This document shows positions 58,997-64,000 of a stretch of 64,000 bases of DNA, one piece after another. The translations under genes and the position numbers were made by a program. Each line of letters begins with the position of its first letter. Position 1 is the stretch's first letter. A model generated the notes under the pieces. It was given only the letters and a program-made list of their open reading frames with translations. It had not been told where the DNA came from and did not search any database. The DNA comes from Chytridium lagenaria (lineage: Eukaryota; Chytridiomycota; Chytridiomycetes; Chytridiales; Chytridiaceae): NCBI GenBank assembly GCA_025449115.1, contig JAHLKC010000108.1, positions 1-64,000 of the forward strand, written 5' to 3'.

Positions 58997-61411
58997 ATGG
59001 AGTGTATTGAAGCGCTTGTCCCACGGACTTCTTTGACTGATCAGCCGTCTCCCTCATCGTTGGACCCATCACAACTATCCTCACACCACCACCTTCATCA
59101 TCATAACCAGCAACAGCAACAACAGCATCAACAACAGCGACATCCCTCATACCTCACTGCATCAGCATCAGCATCATCCGCTGGAGATAACGCTGTGAAG
59201 CGTTCTACATCAACATCCCTCTTACCGTCAAACTACGAACCTTCCTCTGAGCCGTTCGTCACCCCAAGGCGTCATACCACAGCGTCAACGCTAAGAAGAC
59301 CGTCCATCAGCACCCTTTACCTGCATCCATATCCACTGATCCCTCTGCAACAGCAATCACTCGCTCTCAGCTCCACTATCCCCGCCGACCAACATCAGCT
59401 CTTGAAGTACAACATCAACGGAAGGCGCCGTCGCATCATTATAATTTAAAGCCAGAAACAGTCATGACCTCGGCTTCAAACGAGCTGGAGCCTCAGCATC
59501 AACCCCGTTCATCCCTTGGCGGATTCCTCTGGGGCCGCCGGTCCATGTCGACCAGTAGCTCAGTTACCGCCGTCTCAACGCCAAGGGCAACTTCCTTCAG
59601 CAGCGACAACAACATCTCACCACACTAGACCCCATTATCACAACCCCATCCCAAAACTCCCCAACCTTGAATTACGACGATGCAAACGGCTACGCCTCGG
59701 ATGAAGACAACTCGTCACAATTCATTCTTGCAAGGATTGAGCAACAGCAACCGGGATCCTTGTCGGCGCCTCCGACGCCAGGCGGAAGGGAAGGGAAAAA
59801 CTTATCAACGTTTGAAGTCTTCACATCACAGCTGAGAATGAGTTTTGCAAGCGTGAGGGACTCAGTCACTGGAAGTGCGGCCAGTGCTCCCACAGCAGCT
59901 GGAGACGATGGAACAGAAGACATTGATTGGGGTAGGTTACAATAGGTTTTCGCACCACAAGCGTTCTTATCGTTCTAACTCGCTGTGCTAGATTTTTGGG
60001 GTAAAGTAATGAACAACTACGACGACATTGCTCGTCGTCAGTCCCGTCTGCTCACCAAAAACTTCAACACGGCATCCCCGACGCTATCCGTGGAATGGTC
60101 TGGCAGCTCATGTCCAAATCGAAAGACACAGAGTTAGAAGTCACTTACAGAGCTCTCCTTACTCGGTCATCTCCTCACGAAAAAGTCATCCAAAGAGATC
60201 TTGCACGAACGTTTCCGAGACATGAGCATTTTGCGACGGCGGGAGGCAGTGGACAAGAGAGTCTTTTTAATGTGATAAGAGCTTATTCGATGTATGATTC
60301 GGAGGTGGGGTACTGTCAGGGGATTGCGTTTATTGCGGGACCGTTATTGTTGAACGTAAGTTGAATGAAGTTTTTATCTTTTGTAGTTGTCTTTTGACAT
60401 TAGAATACCGTTTAACGAAAATTTGCCAGATGCCGGACGAGGAAGCTTTTTGTGTTCTCGTTAAGCTGATGAGCACTTATAATTTACGGGAGCTTTTTAC
60501 GCCAAAGATGACAGGGTTGCAACTTCGACTATATCAATTTGATAAACTTCTCGAAGAGATGCTCCCCAGCGTCGCCAAGCACCTTCAAGCGCAAGACATC
60601 AAGTCAAATATGTATGCCTCGCAATGGTAAACTTCTCACCTACATTACTGTAACCTTTTGATGTATAAGTTAACTCTTTAAAAGGTTCATGACCATGTTC
60701 GCATACCGCTTCCCTCTCGACATGGTCTTCCGCATCATGGACATAGTCTTTGCGGAAGGCTTTGAAGCCATCTTCCGGTTCGCCCTAGCTCTTCTCAAAC
60801 GCAATACCGATGCCCTTCTCTCCCTCGAATTCGAACAACTCCTCGAATTTCTTAAAATTGGTCTCTTTGACATCTACATTGGGAACATCAATGCGCTCAT
60901 TCAGCACGCGGCAGCTGTCCATATTTCGAAATCGAAACTCGACCGGATGGCTGTGGACCATCTTGATGAGATGCGGAAGAATGATCCAGAATTGGTCACC
61001 GTAGATCAACTTAAGTCCGAGAACCGGAGGCTGCAAGACAGTGTAAAGAGATTGGAAACTGGATATGAGCAACTCAATCGTGAGCATATTGAATTGGCTA
61101 AAGAACACCTCGATTCCCGGGATGCCGTGGAGAGATCTAACCTACGGGTTGAGGAGTTGCGACTTCAGGTGGAGGGGTTGAAGAGTGTTTTGACGGAGGA
61201 AAGATTACAGGCAGAGGCGGTTGTGAAGGAGGAGATGGATCGATTGGCGAGGAAGAATTTGGAGTTGACAGCGATGAATGCCGAATTGCGGGATCAGGTG
61301 GAGCGGTTGGAGGAAATGGTGGAGGCTGAGAGACGGAAGCTACTTGATTCTGAGACGAAGAGAGAGGAGTTGCAGGGACGGTGGGATGGGTTGAGGGCGG
61401 CGTTGAGATAA
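58997..61411 (+). CDS. TBC-domain Rab GAP, EVI5/GYP5-like, with C-terminal coiled coil
   Basis: GTPase-activating protein for Rab GTPases in vesicle traffic. The N-terminal third is Ser/Thr/Gln/His-rich (MECIEALVPRTSLTDQ, a polyQ run). The TBC domain opens HGIPDAIRGMVWQLMS. It has the Arg finger in IQRDLARTFPRHEHF and the Gln finger in VGYCQGIAF, then MYASQWFMTMFAYRFPLDMV. A long coiled coil follows (LKSENRRLQDSVKRLETGYE to EAERRKLLDSETKREELQGR), as in EVI5 and Gyp5. Introns are 59932-59991, 60356-60429 and 60627-60684. Frame breaks near 59420, 59615 and 60064 interrupt the reading. The last one, a missing base in NFQHGIP, lies in conserved sequence and points to consensus error. Confidence 0.88.
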
Positions 61412-62144
61412 CTTCATGGATTCGTTTTTAGATGTGGTTAATAATTACAAACCCTCTAGACGATATGGGAATATGGTGGATAGCGATACCATTCGTTGTC
61501 TCTCGCTCTTTCTCGTATGTGACGATTGTCCGCTGTAGCTATGTTGTTTACTTTTGTCGTCGGAAAGTTTCGCTTCCGAATTTCACATTCTTTATCTCAA
61601 GTCTGTCATAGAACCTCAACATTAGACGCTTTTAAATATATAAATCACCTTGGTTTATTGCTTCTCATCATTATTATTTGTCTTTGTGATTCTAAGACAT
61701 AGAAAACGTACAACTATAGAGACACTTACTCTTTTTACAGGCTTCCGTAATAATTATTGGTATTAAGTATTAGAACTAATAACAGAGAGACAAAAATTCG
61801 AGGCGTAATTAAAAAATAAATGGCCGAGAAAAAAAAACAAGACTTTACTTATATGGGTTTTACATCAGACTTATGATTCTTTTTTGAGCTCGACCTTTAC
61901 GCGACCATTTCGTATTAATTTACGAGCTTGGAAGCGTGTGCCATTTACCAACAACTTTTGTTTTATCAAGTATAGTTTCTCTTAGATCTTCGTACACAAA
62001 AACAAGAACTAGAAATGGGACTATTGAGAACGTTTGAAAAAATAAATAAAGATGTATTTTCGCGCCAGTAATTCTAGTCTACGCAGTCAGGGGGAGGTAA
62101 GCCACCCAAAAGTATTCTTTCTTAACAATAAAATAAAATGGCCA
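61412..62144. other. Intergenic between two convergent RabGAP genes
   Basis: AT-rich 3' sequence for both genes. No coding sequence or RNA gene is seen. Confidence 0.4.
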
Positions 62145-64000
62145 TTAAACAGGCCCAGATCTCTCTCTCCGCTCCTGTAGCGCCAAATCCCTATAATACT
62201 TGATCAATTTGCTTGGGACAGATCCCACCCCTCTCCGATGATACCTTCCCAGCCTCCTATCGAGGTACTCATTCCCAGCCTCTCCAGACACCCTCACAGC
62301 GTCATTCATAGAAAGCTGTGGTCCATCGTCGTCAGAATCATCAATAGTGATGGATGAGGTGGACCCGCCTCGAGAAAGTGCAGGGTTTGATGTGGATGGT
62401 TCTGTGTCAAAGGGGTTGAGTGAGAGTCGTGGTTTGAAGCAAATCTCCATGAGACGGTGACAGTCGATCATGCGAGGTGGAATGGATTTGACGACTTTCC
62501 AGGCTTCTGTTGGGTCCCGGCATGCGAGGACTTGGTCTTCGTGGATTTTGATGAGAGTAAGGGTGACCCTCATTAAAACTTTTTCTCCTTGGAAGAAAAA
62601 GTTGTCCCACACGCGAAGAACAGTTTCGATTGGAAGCACGTTAACAAAAAGGGTCATGAACCATGATCTAATGTGTTGTTTAAGAATGATTTGAAGGGAG
62701 ATTGGAAAGAGAGAGGAAGATACGAGATTGATAAGATTGTAAAACTTACGTTGTCACCATACTAAGTGGAGGCATGTTGCCACTTCCTCGCGTCTTCGAT
62801 CTTGCACGACGACTCACCGATGCTCCCGTTCTACGCACACTCCCTCCTCCTCCGGTACTAGAAGGCTCGGGGCAATATCATTTTCCAAGTTTCCGACCCA
62901 CTTTGCCACCCTCGATACCCCAAACCTCACACCCTTCTCTCCCAGAAGCCAATTCCACAGTACCTCCTGAGCAATCTGAGCACCCTCCAAAGAAGCCCCA
63001 TAGGTTTCCAAAGGAAGAAGACGTTCAACAATAGCAACAAGAAGGAAAAAGGTCCGTTCTTCCACTTTCAACGCGGTTTCTTCATCCCCTGCTCCAAACG
63101 CCATACCGCCTTCCGATGTTGCACCAGAGACACCGTTAGACCCAGAAGTTCTTGCGTCAACGAGGAGTAATAATCCTGCGATAAAGTTCAAGCTTTGGCA
63201 GTATCCAATACGGTACGTGCATGACCGAGGGGGTGCACGGGTTTCATCAGGGTGCGGCCAAGAGTAATAGGAAAAGGCGATAAGGACCCTACGTAGGGAT
63301 CGGATGAAGGGGTTGTTTGGTTTAGGCGAGGATGCGGAACGGACGGATTCAGGTCGGGAAGGGGGTTGCGCTGGGTCTACGCTGGGGAGGTGGCTAAATG
63401 AGCCGTCGGGTCGAAGATAATAGGGGTAGGGTTGAAGTGAATATTTTCAGGGAACGTGCGGTGAAGATCTTTTGTAAGAGTCTTAGTCAGAAATCGATGA
63501 TTAAACATAAAATAAAAGACAGCAAGACTACGATCAACTAACCTCTTTCAATGATCTCAATGAATTCCAGTAGCTTATTTGTCTCCCGCGTATATCCCTG
63601 GCTGCGGTCTTGCTCTTCGCGGTAAACGAGCATGGTAAAGAGTCCTGGGTTTTCTTCCATGTCTCTCTGAGCTCCCGAGTAATATAGCCAGCACTAAATT
63701 GAAAGTACAATTAGACAGAAGTTTATCTACAAAACCCAACCCTTGTTCGAAGCTCATGGGGGATTCCTTTCCGAATATATCGTTTCACTGTCGACAAAAA
63801 TATGAAGCCAAGCGTCAAAAAGGTTAGAACATAATCCTGACTCGCGTATCATTGACTAATGAAAGACTACATACGCTTATCACCTCCAATAGCCTTTTGA
63901 GGAAGTTGTCCAGCATTCTTTCTCAAGAGTGACTCCCACTTTGCCCGTCGTCGCTCGCAAACACCCGCATAGTAGATGTTGAACGCATCCTGGTCTTCCT
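62145..64000 (-). CDS. TBC-domain Rab GAP, GRTP1/TBC1D6-like (5' end beyond window)
   Basis: A second Rab GTPase-activating protein, cut by the right edge. The first visible exon contains NIYYAGVCERRRAKWESLLR. Later exons give YIRKGIPHELRTR, CWLYYSGAQRDMEENPGLFT and DLHRTFPENIHF, which carries the Arg finger. Then come RIGYCQSLNFIAGLLLLV (Gln finger), EERTFFLLVAIVERLLP, and WFMTLFVNVLPIETVLRVWD followed by VLMRVTLTLIKIHEDQVL. The order and wording follow GRTP1/TBC1D6 closely. The C-terminal tail is Ser/Asp-rich and ends ERRERSGPV at 62145. Introns are short. The N terminus and start codon lie outside the window. Confidence 0.88.

Overview
The window looks like nuclear DNA of a zoosporic fungus, most likely Chytridiomycota. 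The evidence is: spliceosomal introns of about 43-140 nt with GTAAG/GTATG donors and CTAAC-type branch points; fungal housekeeping genes (FMC1, NOP16, PTH2, PCCB, a Rho GTPase, two RabGAPs); secreted cysteine-rich and GPI-type wall proteins; and a SPATA4-type CH-domain gene of the kind kept by flagellated organisms. No database was searched, so the taxon is an inference.

Layout. Bases 1-16135 are a graveyard of mobile elements. A decayed DIRS/Ngaro-type tyrosine-recombinase retroelement (about 600-2890) is followed by a complete but non-coding LTR element (3180-8035, LTRs 938 and 941 bp, TSD CCTC). Next comes a 7.5-kb KDZ DNA transposon (8315-15815) with terminal inverted repeats, a CxC-cluster KDZ transposase and a second, unrecognised multi-exon gene on the other strand. 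Bases 16136-25255 hold one very large minus-strand gene for a membrane protein with long acidic Val/Glu repeats, amplified in tandem together with its introns. From 26.7 to 39.5 kb there are compact genes: phenylalanine hydroxylase, a small GPI-type protein, a Rho GTPase, SPATA4-like, vWA-domain and FMC1. Bases 40066-42560 carry a pogo/Tigger-type transposase gene with introns and altered catalytic residues. From 43 to 49 kb lie a NOP16 pseudogene, PCCB, the intact-looking NOP16 locus and PTH2. Bases 50659-57988 are one gene for a secreted protein of 27 tandem eight-cysteine modules. The right end has two RabGAP genes tail to tail, the second running off the edge.

A caution covers the whole window: even conserved housekeeping genes here carry single-base frame breaks, mostly at homopolymers. 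I read these as uncorrected long-read consensus errors. A frameshift alone is therefore not evidence of a pseudogene in this sequence, and CDS spans below are gene extents that include introns.

Functionally the gene-rich part is ordinary fungal metabolism, trafficking and ribosome or ATP-synthase assembly. The distinctive content is (i) the two repeat-expanded genes, one secreted and one membrane-bound, and (ii) the nested transposon cluster.
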